From Gnetum montanum (Eukaryota; Streptophyta; Gnetopsida; Gnetales; Gnetaceae), in NCBI GenBank assembly GCA_015680685.1, contig MNCI01004661.1:1168417-1232416 (forward strand): a DNA stretch of 64,000 nucleotides, in the 5' to 3' direction. The notes under the pieces were generated by a model. The model saw only the letters and a list, made by a program, of their open reading frames with translations. It was not told the DNA's origin and did not search any database. Below, one piece after another: positions 21,871 through 34,479 of this stretch. Within the stretch, counting starts at the first letter, position 1; each line of letters starts with the position of its first letter. The position numbers and the translations under genes were made by a program.

Positions 21871-22220
21871 ATTTTAGGTCATGATGGATGCATCAAATTA
21901 TGTTTTTGGAGCCATACTTACACAGATGGACAACAAGAAACATCCTACACTAGCTAAAGCATTGTGGGTGCACAACTAAACTACACCATCATAGAAAAAG
22001 AATTGATGGTAGTGGTGTTTGCTCTAGAAAAGTTCAGGCATTATGTGCTTGGATACAAGGTGTTTGAACACATGGACCATAGTGCCATCCACTTCCTGAT
22101 GAACAAGCCAACAGTAAGCCCCCATGTCATATGGTGGCTAGTGATCTTACAAGAATTTGATCTTACAATGGTAGATTGAAAGGACACTGAGAATGTGATC
22201 ACTTATCACTTTTTTTGGTT
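21871..22220 (+). pseudogene. pol: RNase H of element A
   Basis: MMDASNYVFGAILTQ carries the first catalytic Asp. YTIIEKELMVVVFALEKFRH carries the Glu. DHSAIHFLMNKP follows with the third acidic residue. This is the only RNase H in the element, as expected for Athila and unlike Tat. Confidence 0.82.
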
Positions 22221-22299
22221 GCGATGGGACAATAAAGAGGAAGAAAATCCACTATCTAATATGTTTTCTGATGAACTCCTCTTTGCTAGGGCTATAACT

Positions 22300-23250
22300 A
22301 AATGATTTTCTAATGAGCATAAATGGTATGATGACATTCTCACCTATCTTCTCGCCCAAGAGATGCCACAAGGGTTGGACCCCCAGAAGAAACAACAGTT
22401 TCTTCACTAGGTAAAACACTTCATGCAGATCAACAAACACCTCTACAAAGTTTGTGCTAACCAATGGCCTAGTTCATTGGTGTGTCCTTGATGTCAATCA
22501 ACTGTGTGTTCTCCAAGATGCTCACAAAGGTCCTTGTGGATGAAACTGTGTTGGAAGATGGATAGCCATTAAAATCCTAATGGTAGGGTACTATTAACCA
22601 ATAATCTTCAAAGAAGCTAACCATTACATCTACTCTTGTGAACGATGCCAACAAGATGGTGGAATGACTACTCAAATGAAGGAACCTCAACAATGGATAC
22701 AACCATTGGAACCCTTCGACATCTAGGGCATTGATTTCATGGGTTCCATCACACCCATGTAAAATGGAAAGGCATACATCATAGTCACTATTGACTATTG
22801 TATGAGATGGGTAAAAGCAGTAGCCATCAGTGACTGTACATCTTCTACTTTTTCTTAGTTTATACAAAAAACTATTGTAAATAGGTTTGGTATGCCACAT
22901 GCATTAATTTCTAATAATGGAACTTACTTTATAGGCACTGCTTTTCAGAAGCTCATGCAACACTTGGGGGTTGAACATAAACTCACAACACCTTACACAC
23001 CCCCCCCCCCCCCCCCCCCCCCCAAGCCAATGGTTAAGTGGAGGTTACCAATAGGAAAATCACAAGGATTCTAACAAGAATGATTAGAAAGTGTAGAAAA
23101 TACTAGAGCACAAAACTCAACGATGCCCTTTGGGACTACTACTCAACATGAAAACTTCCTATAGGCTATTCTCCCTATGAGTTTATGTATAGAAAATTAC
23201 CAACACTAGTTATGGGACTATAAAGACATGTTACCCATGCCTGAAGATCC
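22300..23250 (+). pseudogene. pol: Integrase of element A, with a C24 run
   Basis: The zinc-finger region is decayed (YIYSCERCQQDGG). Of the DDE triad, the first Asp is kept (IDFMGSI), the second is Asn (ISNNGTYFIG) and the Glu lies in a segment shifted by a run of 24 C (23000-23023), where the family has NGQVE. The run changes the frame. The C-terminus ends around LPMPEDPL near 23250. Confidence 0.8.
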
Positions 23251-24402
23251 TCTCTAACTAAGGGCCTTCCTCACTTCCTACTTCTCTTTTCTTCTTTAAT
23301 AAGGAATGGTGGTTGTTCTGTGGGAGCACTCTTGTGTCTCAAGGGGATAGGCTAGTCTTAGAATGATAATGCGAAGTCACTAAACGAGGTTAGTTTTGGT
23401 CTAGAATAATGATGGATCTTATCAAGTTATTTAACCATAAAATCCACAAGGGACTTCATGTGACCTTAATCAAGATCTTCATTCCACTCTCTCTCATCCA
23501 TCTATGCTTTCCATGTCTCACCTCACTACTAGTTTCATGTTCTTGTTTAATGTCCTAGTTTAATGTGTTGGAATTCTTAGGTCGTGTCTTCTAGATTTTT
23601 GTACTTAATCTTCCATAACCACTAATCATCCATAGAGCCCATTGACTCTTTGGTTTGAAGTTATGCAAGGGCATAAAAGGCTTGTGCCTACTTTGGGGAG
23701 GACCCACTTGCATATCTTTTGGTTGGGTTAGTTAAGTTCTTTACCCTTAAACACTCTTACAATCAAATCCTTTTGTTTACCCCATCAATGACATCCAATT
23801 GTGTACATCTGCACAACATTTTTCAATAACTTTCCTTTTTATTATTGTGAATTCTTACATCCCCTTTAAATATTTCCTTGTGTCAAAATTTTTTTAAATT
23901 TAATGGACTGCTTATCTATTTTACCATATTTGTTAGCCTTCCTGCTACCACTACTATAGGAATCAATCTACCACAATCACAACATAGCCAAGTGTAACTA
24001 CCAATGAGACAAGACATTTAATTGATATGTGTTACACATGGCATACTAATTCACAATTCTATTATGATTGCAGTGAGAAGCATGGACTAGAAGTGGGACT
24101 ATCTTTACCAAGGATGATGTGGCAATACAACATGATGCAAACCATTCATGATCATTGGATCTTCTCTCTCACTCTTCAGCTGCCAAGAGGCATTGGATAT
24201 CATTTTTATCTAGGGTGTTCACTTCTCTTATCATGAACATCCAATTTTGTAAAGATTGTAACTCTATACACTTGGGCACTCAAAGGCTGTCTATTCCATC
24301 TAAGTTAGTTTGTATGTTAGTTAATAATCCCATACCTACCCAATATTTTATAAGGAACTTGTTCCTCCTCTTTTGCACTCAAGGATGAGTCTTCATTCAA
24401 TC
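23251..24402 (+). other. 3' non-coding region of element A
   Basis: No coding sequence. It carries the block shared by this element group (GGAGGACCCACTTGCAT at about 23697). A possible splice acceptor TTATGATTGCAG ends at 24072. Sequence 24155-24250 matches B at 33440-33530. No accessory gene is present. Confidence 0.6.
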
Positions 24403-24411
24403 GTGGAGGTA
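24403..24411 (+). other. Polypurine tract of element A
   Basis: GTGGAGGTA directly before the 3' LTR, a one-base variant of the GGGGGTA tract of C, D and B. Confidence 0.8.
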
Positions 24412-25259
24412 TGATGAATCATGTTTTTGTGTGTGCTTCAACATTGGGTACCCAATGTCAAAGCCTCGACATTGGGAATTGATGTCGAAGCCCAAATGCG
24501 ATGTCAAATATTCAATGTCATGGGATATATGCCAACCTATAAATACAATGCTTGGGCTCACAATTTTGATATCAGTTTTTTTCATAGTTAGTGAAGCTCT
24601 TGTAGTTTATTATCTCCAAAGTTGGAATATTTTCTGAGTACCCACAACAAGAGTTTGAGTGTGTACAGATCTTTGTTCAAACACTAATGTAACTAAGTGC
24701 AGCAATGTGATAGGAATAAAAACAAACCCTTTTCATAATCTTTGTAGCATTGATAATAGATTAATGTTTCCTTTATTGCACTTTAATTTCATGCATTTGA
24801 ATTAAACAATTAATTTTCAGTTATTAATGAACACATGCATGACCACTTTGAGCATACATATAGTTCTTGGTAACCTAGCAATAGTTAATGTTTGATAGCT
24901 CAGCGGCACTATATGTGCTCAAGATGTGTCCAAGAAAGTGGGACGAGTACTTGTGTTAGGCTAGCTAGGCAGTAAATGAATTAGATCTTAAATTACTCTA
25001 CCTTTCATTCTTTGTGTAGGTGATTAAACTTATAAAACATAAAATGAGAAAAATTATGTACCTTAATTACACTTAAAACATATCCTTGAGCTTCACAAGT
25101 GTAGTTAGAAAGACAATGAACATTCTCAATGCCCATTTCACTTCCTAGAGGAACTAGTGCATGGGAGAAATATAGGTCCATGAAATTTGACTGGATTGTC
25201 CATAAATTCCTTAGTGATTCATATGGTTGGGCATAGGAGTACCTTGTTGCTACTCATCA
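24412..25259 (+). repeat. 3' LTR of element A
   Basis: TGATGAATC to CATCA, 848 bp, clearly the partner of 16423-17283 though many transitions separate them. ATTTT follows at 25260-25264. Confidence 0.92.
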
Positions 25260-25264
25260 ATTTT

Positions 25265-25438
25265 CTTGGCTAATATCCTATCTACCAATAGGTCTTTCTC
25301 AGTCATAATATAAAAGAGAAGATGAAAAGAAGTTGCTTAGTAACAAAAAAGATTTAATACAAGATCTAAGTTTTTGTAAAAGTAAAAGATCCTTTCAACT
25401 TATATATATAGCTAATCTAGTCTATATTTTTAAATTTT
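25265..25438. other. Spacer between A and the SINE-like units
   Basis: AT-rich, no gene and no recognised repeat. It may be old host DNA or part of the element into which A inserted. Confidence 0.3.
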
Positions 25439-25598
25439 ACAATGAGTTGTTAGCCTAGTGGTATGGGTCTTGGCCTGGTAACCCTAGGTTACAAGTTTAA
25501 TTCTATTGGGAAGCATTGAGTTATGAACTCTATAAATCTTGGGGTTACCTATGTTTCACTTATTTCAAGTTCCAACATCCTCAATATTTTTAAAATTT
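25439..25598 (+). repeat. tRNA-like SINE unit 1
   Basis: A 160-bp unit starting ACAATGAGTTGTTAGCC. TTAGCCTAGTGGTATGGG resembles a Pol III A box and GGTTACAAGTTTAATTC a B box, about 35 bases apart as in tRNA-derived SINEs. It ends CTCAATATTTTTAAAATTT. Not a functional tRNA: no cloverleaf can be completed. Confidence 0.5.
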
Positions 25599-25758
25599 AC
25601 AATGAGCTGTTAGCCTAGTGGTAAGACTCTTAATTTGAAAACTCTAAGTCATGGATTCAATACTAGTAGAAAATACTAAGTTACAAAGTTCTATGTTAAC
25701 TATATATCTTGGGATATAGCTATATTTTAATTATTTCAAGTTCCAACATCTCAATATT
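25599..25758 (+). repeat. tRNA-like SINE unit 2 (tandem copy)
   Basis: A second 160-bp unit in direct tandem, beginning ACAATGAGCTGTTAGCC and sharing TTTCAAGTTCCAACATC near its end. Its B-box area (GTCATGGATTCAATAC) keeps GGATTCAA. The LINE on its right ends exactly where this unit ends. Confidence 0.5.
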
Positions 25759-25899
25759 TTTGCGGAGGTCTCAAACCCCCAAAAAGATTTATTATTCAAA
25801 ATAAAAAAAATGCACATGTAGCATCTAACAAACCAAAAAGAAAAGGTAAAAAATATACAAGTAATATATGATAAAATAAATAGAATTAACACAAAAGGA

Positions 25900-28800
25900 A
25901 AGACTCAATAGATATGAGGATGCTTCCTTAGGAATTCATCCTTACACTTAGACCAATATCAAAAGAAAAAAACACCCTTTCAAAAATTCACTTCTCATCA
26001 AAGACTAACTAGAATCAATAGTACAAGTAGAATGAAGAAAAAATCAAATGAAGTAGATGATAGCAAAAATTAAAAAGAAAAGCTCCCTTGTAAAGAATTG
26101 TGCTAAATAAGATTACTTACATTAGAGCCTCTATTGCTCATAAATCTAAACCAAGGTTGTATAACATTTACAATTTTTCTGTAATAGTCAAATGATAAAT
26201 ATTTGAATATTCTATTTTTGAAAAATGATATTGCATTTATGCTTCCAAATATGAAAGACAACAATAGGCCTAATAATGTTTCAAAGAAATCTCAAATTCA
26301 TGAAACTAATAGGCAAAAAGTGAAAAAAAACATCATCTTGAGATAGCTGACAAGTTGGAATAACTTTGCATGCCCAAATTCAAGTATGCTGAGAAAAAGA
26401 ACATTTCCAAAACACATGAAAAAAATCATCTATAGCTGCACATAGAGGGTAAATAAGAGTATGAACCCCAAAATGTTCAAGCTATTTACCAAGAGGTAAA
26501 CCTTAGGGAAGAAGACATCAAAGAAACTATTGAATTTTAGGTAGAGTAGGAAGATTCCATATTTGCTTGAAGGTGGATATCAAAAATATTTCTAATTCCT
26601 ATTTATGCCACAACCTATTGTAGTGACTGACAATGATTGAGGAGTTGTACAAAAGTTGAAATAAAACATGTTTCTTCTAAGACAAAAGTTTCAATCCATT
26701 AGTCCAATAAAGACGATGAAAAATACTTTCACTAAAGCATCCAATTGTAAATATTGGTGAATAAAATTATAAATTTGATCAAAATAATTATGCATAGCTA
26801 TAGATACCCCATACAAATTATCAAACATTTCCTAAGAAATCCATTGGTTGGCAAGACGTAGACAACTAAGAGAAATCACTTCCTTCTAAAACCAACAAAT
26901 AGCCATCCAAGAATTCATAATAGCAAGAGGAGTAGTTGAAAGAGGTGAACAACATGGACAAAGCTTTGAAAGAAGCATAGAATTGATCTTGACATTAGTC
27001 TAATATTTATAATTTTGTAATACCTACTAAGTCCTCCAAATACTTTTGAAAACATGAGATCCAAGAATGATAATCATATGAGAAGAAAGAATCTAAGTAG
27101 CAAAGTGGATACCTTTCCAAAATGGATTTTTTTTGAAAAATACTTGTTGTATCCTTAGTTTTAGTAGAGTTCCAATAATGTTAGAAGCATCTGAATGCTA
27201 AAACAACCAATTTGCCACCAAACTAAGTCACTTTTAGAAAGAATTTGAAATACCTAAGCATCTTTTTTCTTAGAGAAAGTAACAATATCCTAAGCAACTT
27301 GATAAAAACCTTTTTGAAAATCTTTAAAAGACCACATGAAATCTCAAAATAATTATTCCAACTTCTAATAGGTAGCTTAAGAGGGAGTTGAGCACAAAGA
27401 TTGAAACACATGAGTGGAAGCACAAATAGATTTGCAAACTAGGTATTTGCCTACAAGAGTAAGGGATTTTTTCTTTCACTTATTAATTTTCTTCTAAATC
27501 TGAGATACCACCTAATCCCAGAGAGCTAAATTAGATCCTTTAAAATAAAAGAGAATTCCCAAAATCTTAATGATATATTGATCCTAGATTAGCTTCCAAT
27601 TTTTGTTAGGTAAATAATAGTAACTATTTTTAAAATTATAGACAAAGGATTTAGTCCAATTAATAGCAGAGCTAGAAAGAGAGAAATATTGATCCATTTG
27701 AAATAAGAGGCGATGTAGATTAGTAGGTGTATTTTGAACAAGGAAAAAGAAGTTGTTGACAAAATGCATATTAAGAAGCTAATTTAAGAAGTAGAAAGAA
27801 AAAAATCCAATAATAGCCTTATTCTAAATATCATAATTTAATTGATTGTAAAGAAAGTGTGCTACAATAATGAACAACTAAGGAGCAAAAGGATAGGTTT
27901 GTCTTACTAACTTATGAATAGAGAAGGAAGAAGTGATACCAAATGTAGTAGCTATTCTAGCAGTAGCATTTGAGAGTAAGCATTTCACCATATGCAAAAA
28001 CTTAGGGATAAAACCAAGTTTAGTCATGATCTATAAAATGAACTCCCACTCAATGTTGTCATAGGCCTTTTCATAATCAAGCTTCATAAAGAGAATATCT
28101 TGACCCTCATCCTCTACCCACTGAAGACCTTCCCAAGTAGCAAATACATTATTTAAAAGATATCTACCAAGAACAAAAACTTTTTTATTGAGAAAAAATA
28201 ATATGACAAAGAATCTTCTTCAAATGTAATATTAAGCATTTAGCCTAGATTTTAGTTACCATGTTAAGAAGTGTGAGGGGTTCCTAATTGGAGATATGAG
28301 TAAGATCCCTATACTTTAGTAAAAGTCAAATTATTTAATGATTTAATTTTGACCCCAAAGAACTAGCATGGATAGCCTCACTAATAACCTAAAAGAGATC
28401 ATTACCAATAAGATCCCAATGATTCCAAAAAAATTTAACTAGAAATCCATCATAACCAAAATAGGATAATTAATAGTAGCTACCTTAAAGGAAGAAATAT
28501 CCATAGGGATAGTAGTAAATAAATCTTCAAAATGATTTCTAAGGTAGGAAAGAAGCATGTTATGGTCGGTGATGATGATACTGTTAGTTGAAAGGTTTTT
28601 TGAATAATGAAAAGGAGATGAACTATTAGGATATTTTAAAAATTCGGTACAATGTTCATCTTATATTTTTAACTAAGTAATCATATTTTTGTTAAGGCAC
28701 CTTGTGCCCTATAAACATCCCACTATTGAAAAGTTGATCAGGCTCTAGTAAAATCCTCATGAACTTGTGAGTTGAAAGAATACTAAACCAACTCATATGA

Positions 28801-29776
28801 AATTTTTTTAATAATAAATTGAATGTTGTTGTACTCTTTTCTAGCACAAGAGACCACTTTCTTACCATAATAGTGAGCAAAATTCCACACTCTACAAGTA
28901 GCACAATGTCACTATGGAACCCAACCCACTTGACCTAAGGATCTTTGTTTAGCATTCCAAAGGTTTGAGATAATTTGTTGAGCAATAGGAGATAAGAAGA
29001 AATTATCTATAATCTAAAGAGATGAAAATTATATTTAAGGTAACTACCATTAATTTTAATTGACATCATGATGAAGAATTGATTTGATAGAGTTGCATGT
29101 TGATGAACAATAGTAATAGAAGTAGCCTACCAAAAAAAGAGTGAAAAAATAAAACTTATCCAACCAACCATAAATGTGAGCTTGCCCAAGATGAAGATTA
29201 CTCCAAGTATATCTATGAAGAAGATCACTTATAGAAGCATCATCCACATCTCTAAGATAAAAATTTTCTTAAAATTAGACCATTTTTTATACTCATTTGT
29301 TGGTAATGAAAAAAGCAAAACCCCCCAACTTATCATTAAAAAAAATTTCATATTAAAATCACCTCCAAAAATCCAAGGACATGAGGGAAGAGAAACTTCA
29401 AGTTCCTGTCATAATAAAGCACATTCTGTAGAATCATTAGGAGCATAAACTAAATGTGTACCAAAAGGATCATGTGAGAAGGATAAGATCATCCAAATAA
29501 CTCTATCACCCTAATTAGAACCACTCTGTATAAGTTTTTCTTTCCAATAAAAGGAAAAAAGAATTACAACATCACCTTTTCCACACTTATGTGAAGTAGC
29601 AATAACTAATAAGTGAAAAAGAAATCAAGGGGATAAAAACGGTAAATTTTTGACTGAAATCTTACTTTTCTAAAAAGAATAAAATCAAAGAAAATATGTA
29701 AACTAAAAAAATTTCTTGCACATTTACACCAAAGCCAATCAGTCAAACCTCAAACATTCCAAGATAAGATATTCAT
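25900..29776 (-). pseudogene. LINE ORF2 (endonuclease and reverse transcriptase)
   Basis: It starts MNILSWNV at 29776, then TGA where plant L1 elements have WNVRGL. The endonuclease segment PWIFGGDFNMKF is at about 29345-29380. RT: QDILFMKLDYEKAYDNIEWE (about 28020-28110) with the first catalytic Asp, LGFIPKFLHMVKCLLSNATA, then a QGDPLAP-like segment read as RQTYPFAPQLF. The second catalytic box, FVDD in the family, is FVNN at 27752-27760. The C-terminal part is decayed to about 25900. It would nick the target and copy LINE RNA in place; this copy cannot. Confidence 0.8.
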
Positions 29777-29899
29777 GGGCAAGCACAAGAAGTATCTTGT
29801 GAAAAATCCTTAGAAAATTCTAAATTCAAAGTATCAACTTCTATAGCATATAGGAAAATAAAAAAAGAGATTTTTGTAGTAATTGGTGAAGCAAAATTA

Positions 29900-30853
29900 A
29901 TTAATAAGGAAGAAGTAACTCTTTTCCTCCCACTGACTTCCACAAAATCATCATTTTTAACTAAGTCCTTAAATGATTTTGAAGAGATAACTTATGATTA
30001 AGAAGCTATCTTGACTATTGAAGTAAATTATAATACTTGTAACTGCTTGGAAAGACTAGAAGAGAATGAAGGTTTACAAAAATTTCTAGAAGAGGTTACG
30101 AGATTAAAACTTTCTAATGGTGGATGGAATTTTAGAATAGATAATGAATATCTTTTTTGAAGCTCAACTAATTATTTTTTCTTGGCCAATAAGAGACATG
30201 TAGAAATATGATACTCAAGTTTGATGATAATAAATGTAAGAACTAGGAAGATAAAAATAATCTACTTTTTGAATAAAGACTTTACCATGTGTTGCAAGGG
30301 TTAGAAAGTTCTTCCTTTGTGAGATATCAAGTTCAATACAATAGCAACAAAAATGACTACCATTAACCTCAATTTCATGATCTAAAATAATACAACCTAG
30401 GGTACACACTATGTCCTTCTCCATAATAGAAAATATTAAGATATGATTTGATAGCTTGAGATAGCAACAAATAATGTTATCAGCTAGATTGTTAATATTA
30501 AAATCAAGTTTTCATGCTCACATAATAAGAGTTGCAGTACATGCTAGAAAAATCTCAATGAAAAGAACCTTCTCAATTTAGAAGGCATCAAATAGTTCCA
30601 TAAGAATAAAGTTATGGCCATAATAATGAGCATGAAAATCCTAGATATCCTTGGGCTAAAAAATATTTTTAACTTACATAGCCATATTCATTGAATAAGG
30701 TAAAAAAATCACAATTTGAAGAAAAATGAAATAGGCAACATAATCTTTTGAAATAGCATCAAAAACATCATTTGGAAGGCGAAAATCAATAGTAGGGAGA
30801 CTTGAAGCATCTTCATTCTAAGAAGGAGTGAAAGTGTTTGGTGAATCTCCCAT
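29900..30853 (-). pseudogene. LINE ORF1 (nucleic-acid-binding protein)
   Basis: It starts MGDSPNTFTPS at 30853 on the minus strand, then TAG, then NEDASSLPTIDFRLPNDVFD. Decayed, but EVNGSHFCCYCIELDISQ (about 30325-30370) matches the segment before the cysteine knuckle of plant L1 ORF1 proteins (typically VEYEGLP..C..C). It would bind LINE RNA. Very stop-rich; boundaries on the 3' side are approximate. Confidence 0.55.
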
Positions 30854-30929
30854 GGAGAAGTCTAAAAGAAACCCTAAAAGTGTTAACTCTATCTCTACTT
30901 TTACTAGCTATCTCAAAACTTATCTTCTA

Positions 30930-31960
30930 GAAATATCTTCTAGTCCAACCAAGCCCTCACAACCACAAGTGATTAAGCCTCTAAATGCCTCTCCATCAAA
31001 TAAGGCTTCAGAGCTCCCGTCAAACCAAACACCGAGCTCAATGCATATGGTTATGTTAACACATGTCGTTATTGACTAGATTAAGGTGGGCCACCTTCCT
31101 AGGAAATTCTCTGATCCTGGAAGCCCTCTAATCTATCTCCAAGTCATTGGGAATGAACCATGTAAAGCTCTTCTAAACTTAGGTTTCGAAGTCAACCTAA
31201 TATCACAAGATATGTACAAAGCCTGGAACCTGCCTCCATTAAGAAAGAGCAATATTTGTCTAGAGCTAGTCGACCAGTCCATCACTATTCCCTTGGGACT
31301 CGTGGAGGACATCATTACCATTATGTATGGGTGGTTGTACCCAGCTAACTTCCTAGTGATACAAGTAAATAATGATAAAGGGGACTTCCCAATAATAATG
31401 GGAAGGGCATGGCCAAGTACTATAGATGCACGCCTAGGAATTCGTGATCTTTCCCTGGAGATATCTAAGGAGAACACTTTTGGAAAGATCGAAAAGAAGA
31501 AGGTTCCATGCATCGCATACAGTGACATAGGGTGCAATTGCGTGTAGAGATCATGGGTTGTGCAAAGTTTAGCATTTTCTACATGTAATCGATGTGGACA
31601 AGACCTTACCTTACAAAAGTGCCTGTATGCAACAGCCACACGACAAAGAGACACCCAGTGGCTGATAACTGATCAAGACAGAAACTCACTAACGTGCATG
31701 GAACTAAATAAGGGAATAACTTGCACTCATGTTGAAAGCATAAATGCACTGGAGCAAGATTATCACCAACTTCCAAACCTTAACCTAGAAAACATCAATT
31801 GGAGAAAGTTGGAAATCCCTAAAAAGTCAGACAAAAACCTTAATAAGAGACTGTTAGTTAATGTGCAACGAGCCAAACCCTTCCATGAACTTAAAATGGC
31901 CAGTGCACATAATACCTCTAAGAAGGGATGTCCCTACTCATTATTTCGGATCTCCTGATG
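30930..31960 (+). pseudogene. gag C-terminus and protease of element B, catalytic Asp lost
   Basis: The protease frame is well preserved: HLPRKFSDPGSPLIYLQV, ALLNLGFEVNLISQDMYKA, PLGLVEDIITIMYGWLYPAN, FPIIMGRAWPSTIDARLG. The active-site Asp is Asn (AAC at 31176-31178), as in element A. A TAG ends this frame at about 31547. Another frame continues with ALEQDYHQLPNLNLENINWR and KLEIPKK, matching the protease-RT link of A. The rest of pol is missing. Confidence 0.8.
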
Positions 31961-33656
31961 GTGGTATGAACTGTATTCTATTGATTGCTAATGTTTGGTT
32001 TTTACCTTTGAGTTATAATGATGATACTAAGGTATGGTTCTTTTGATATAATAGGCAATGAGTCCACGGCATCCATGCATTCATAAATTTCTATGGTCTC
32101 TCTTGGCGTGGAACTGTACAGTCCCTTTCTTAATAATAAAACTATTAACGAACTAGTGACTAGGTATTTCTCAAACTAAGGAAGGACTCAAGGACTGAAA
32201 AGGGTGTGACTTCAAGGGGATTTGATGCATTTGTGCTGGCCATTCTCTTGAGTGCTTGGATGTTTTATTCTTGAGTTTTCCTTACCATTTTGACATTGCT
32301 CCATTATCGGGAAGCTGAGCTAATAAAAATAATAAGTCTTTGCATGGTGTGGTTCTCATGCAAAAAAAAAAGTGAGAATTCAAAGCACATCCCTTAGACA
32401 AAATAATCATCTGGGCTACAAGCACTGGTTATGAAACTGAACAAACATGTTCCCTCTAACTAAGGCCCTTTCTTGCTTTCTACTTTTCCCTTTCTTGTTT
32501 CCTCAAAATGGTGGTGACTCTTTGGAGGAAGCATTCTTGTTACTTCAAGTGGATGGATTGGCCAAGTGTATTAATGCAAAGTCACTAGATGTGGATTATT
32601 TAAGGTTGGATTTGGAATGAGATCTACTAAGTCACATTAACCATACATACACAAGGGGTTGTACACCACCTTGTTCTTGGGACTCCATTTCATTCTCTTT
32701 TCTCTTCCTCTTATTATTCTTCCTCCACTTTCCACCTCATTGCCAGTTGTATCAGTAGTTTATACGTTGGTTGATGCATTGCTATCTTTTTGGTAAATTC
32801 TTGTGGTTAAGACTTTAACTCTTACTTTCGAATGACATTTCCAAAGCCTACAGACTCTTTGAATGTGGGTTTCTCAGGGCATAAAGGGCATGAACCTACT
32901 TTGGGGAGGACCCACTAGCATTCCTATTTGGTGCATCAGTTAACTTCTTTCCCTTAAACATTTTTGCAATCACCATTTCTTTTGTTCATTACCACCTCTG
33001 ACATCCATTTTATTGATGTTTCCATTGTTTCTTTTTCTCCATATTTTTTATTCCTTATCTTTTTCCATTCTATCGCTACTAGAGGATCGCTTTTAGTCAT
33101 GGGGGTCCTGTCCAATTTTTTGAATTTTCTCCTAACCCCTACACCTTGGGTAGTCACCAATGTTATATCTCCAGAATTCGTATTAGCCATATCACAACTC
33201 AGCCAATGGACCATACACCGAGGCAAGGTATCAACTGCATTGTGATTTATTTATCCTTGCTAATATGAGACTGTGTTGTGTGTGCAGATGGCAATCATAC
33301 AAAAATGGACTGGACCTGGAGGAAACACTAAGATGGACTGGTGCTGGAATAGTTATGCAAGGAACAAGATTGATGGTGTGGTTATGGATGGACAATGGAA
33401 GGTGTAATCCTAGCAGTAGTAGCAACACACCTTCTTCTTTACTTCTCTCTCTCTTCTCTCTCAACTGCCAAATAAGGCTGGATGTCAAATGTGTATAGTG
33501 TTCACTCTTGTGGTCATGAACACTAATATTGCCATGTATTGTAATGATGATCCATTCACGTGTCACCCCATTCACCATTAGTGTCATTCAAGTCAATAAT
33601 CCCATACCTTCCCAATATTTTGTAACGAACGTGAGGATGAGTTTTCATTCAGTCAT
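31961..33656 (+). other. 3' non-coding region of element B
   Basis: It shares the ordered blocks of this group: GAGTCCACGGCATCCATGCA (about 32061), GGGTGTGACTTCAAGGGG (32204) and TTTGGGGAGGACCCACTAG (32901). A TGTGTGTGCAG at about 33278-33288 looks like a splice acceptor. No accessory gene recognised. Confidence 0.6.
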
Positions 33657-33663
33657 GGGGGTA

Positions 33664-34479
33664 TGATGAGCCGTGAAATCGCATACGCGATATCGCATCT
33701 GCCATGCGATATCGCATCTGCCATGTGATATCGCATCCTACCTCATCTTCTATAAATAAAAGGCTCCCTTTGTTCCCGATAGTTAGACTTAGATCCTTAG
33801 CCAAATTCTTGTAGTTTTACCATTCCAAAGTTAGAACAATTTCTATGTGCCCGTAGTAGAAGTCATAGAGTGAACAGATCTTTATTTGAGCAAATTATAC
33901 CTGAGCACACATTTGTGCATGGAAATAAAGATGAACTTTATGATAAACCTTGCAGCATATGGATTAAGCTAATTAGTAATTAATTATTTTTGAATTTTTA
34001 ATGCTTTCCTATTTAATTAATCTCTCTCTCAGCCTTTGACCCTCTTAGTTAAGTACACTCAGTATGACCGCTTCGAGCATGCGTTTAGCGCTTGGTAACC
34101 TAGTAACGACTAGCGTTTGGTAATCCCAGCAGCGTTGCACTGGTTCAAGATATGTACAGAAAGTGGGAACGAATACTGGTGTTAGGAACAATTAGAACTT
34201 AGTTATTGAATAGTTAATGTAAGTTAGTCACTTAGTTCTCTTTACCTTCCCGTATTAGCATAAGACATTAAAAAGGTAAAAGCTATAAAAATTCATGTAC
34301 CTTAAGCTTACTTAACCATACAACTGTGACAATAAAAGTAAGTCTGGGAAGACAATGATTAATTAACCTTGAGTGTTCCATTAAGGTGCATAAGCACTTA
34401 GTCCTTGGAGTTCGACCGGATTGTGCGTGAAACACTTGTATTCGTATGGTTGAGTGTAGGGGTACCTTGCCACTCATCA
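33664..34479 (+). repeat. 3' LTR of element B
   Basis: GGGGGTA (33657-33663) then TGATGAGCC to CTCATCA, 816 bp. U3 has three copies of a self-complementary word, GCGATATCGC or one-base variants, within 33680-33735. TATA CTATAAATAAAAG near 33750. The repeated GGTAACC/GGTAATCCC block near 34095-34130 is shared with the other LTRs. Confidence 0.9.

Larger units (their letters stand above)
16423..25259 (+). mobile_element. Athila-type LTR retrotransposon A, structurally complete
   Basis: 8.8 kb with two LTRs (16423-17283 and 24412-25259), PBS, gag, protease, RT, RNase H, integrase, 3' non-coding region and PPT in standard Ty3/gypsy order. The 5-bp target duplication ATTTT is perfect (16418-16422 and 25260-25264), so the element is whole and its ends did not recombine. 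All coding parts carry stops and lost catalytic residues. Unlike E and H it has no accessory gene between pol and the 3' LTR. Confidence 0.92.
25759..30920 (-). mobile_element. L1-type LINE on the minus strand
   Basis: A near full-length plant L1: 5' leader (about 30854-30920), ORF1 from 30853, ORF2 with endonuclease and RT from 29776, and a 3' end with a short A-rich tail (minus strand) against the SINE-like units at 25759. Stops and frameshifts throughout. Its 5' end abuts internal sequence of element B, whose 5' half is missing. Confidence 0.82.
30921..34479 (+). mobile_element. Athila-type element B, 3' part with pol deleted
   Basis: It holds a gag C-terminus, protease, a short link, then directly the 3' non-coding block, PPT and 3' LTR. 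RT, RNase H and integrase are absent: the frame passes from the link segment KLEIPKK (about 31815) to sequence corresponding to the end of pol around 31900. The 5' LTR and most of gag are not in the window; the LINE abuts the left end. Confidence 0.8.

Noticed and set aside
25439-25520. Possible tRNA gene
   Set aside because: Box-like words are present but no acceptor stem or anticodon loop can be paired, and the unit is repeated in tandem. Called SINE-like instead.
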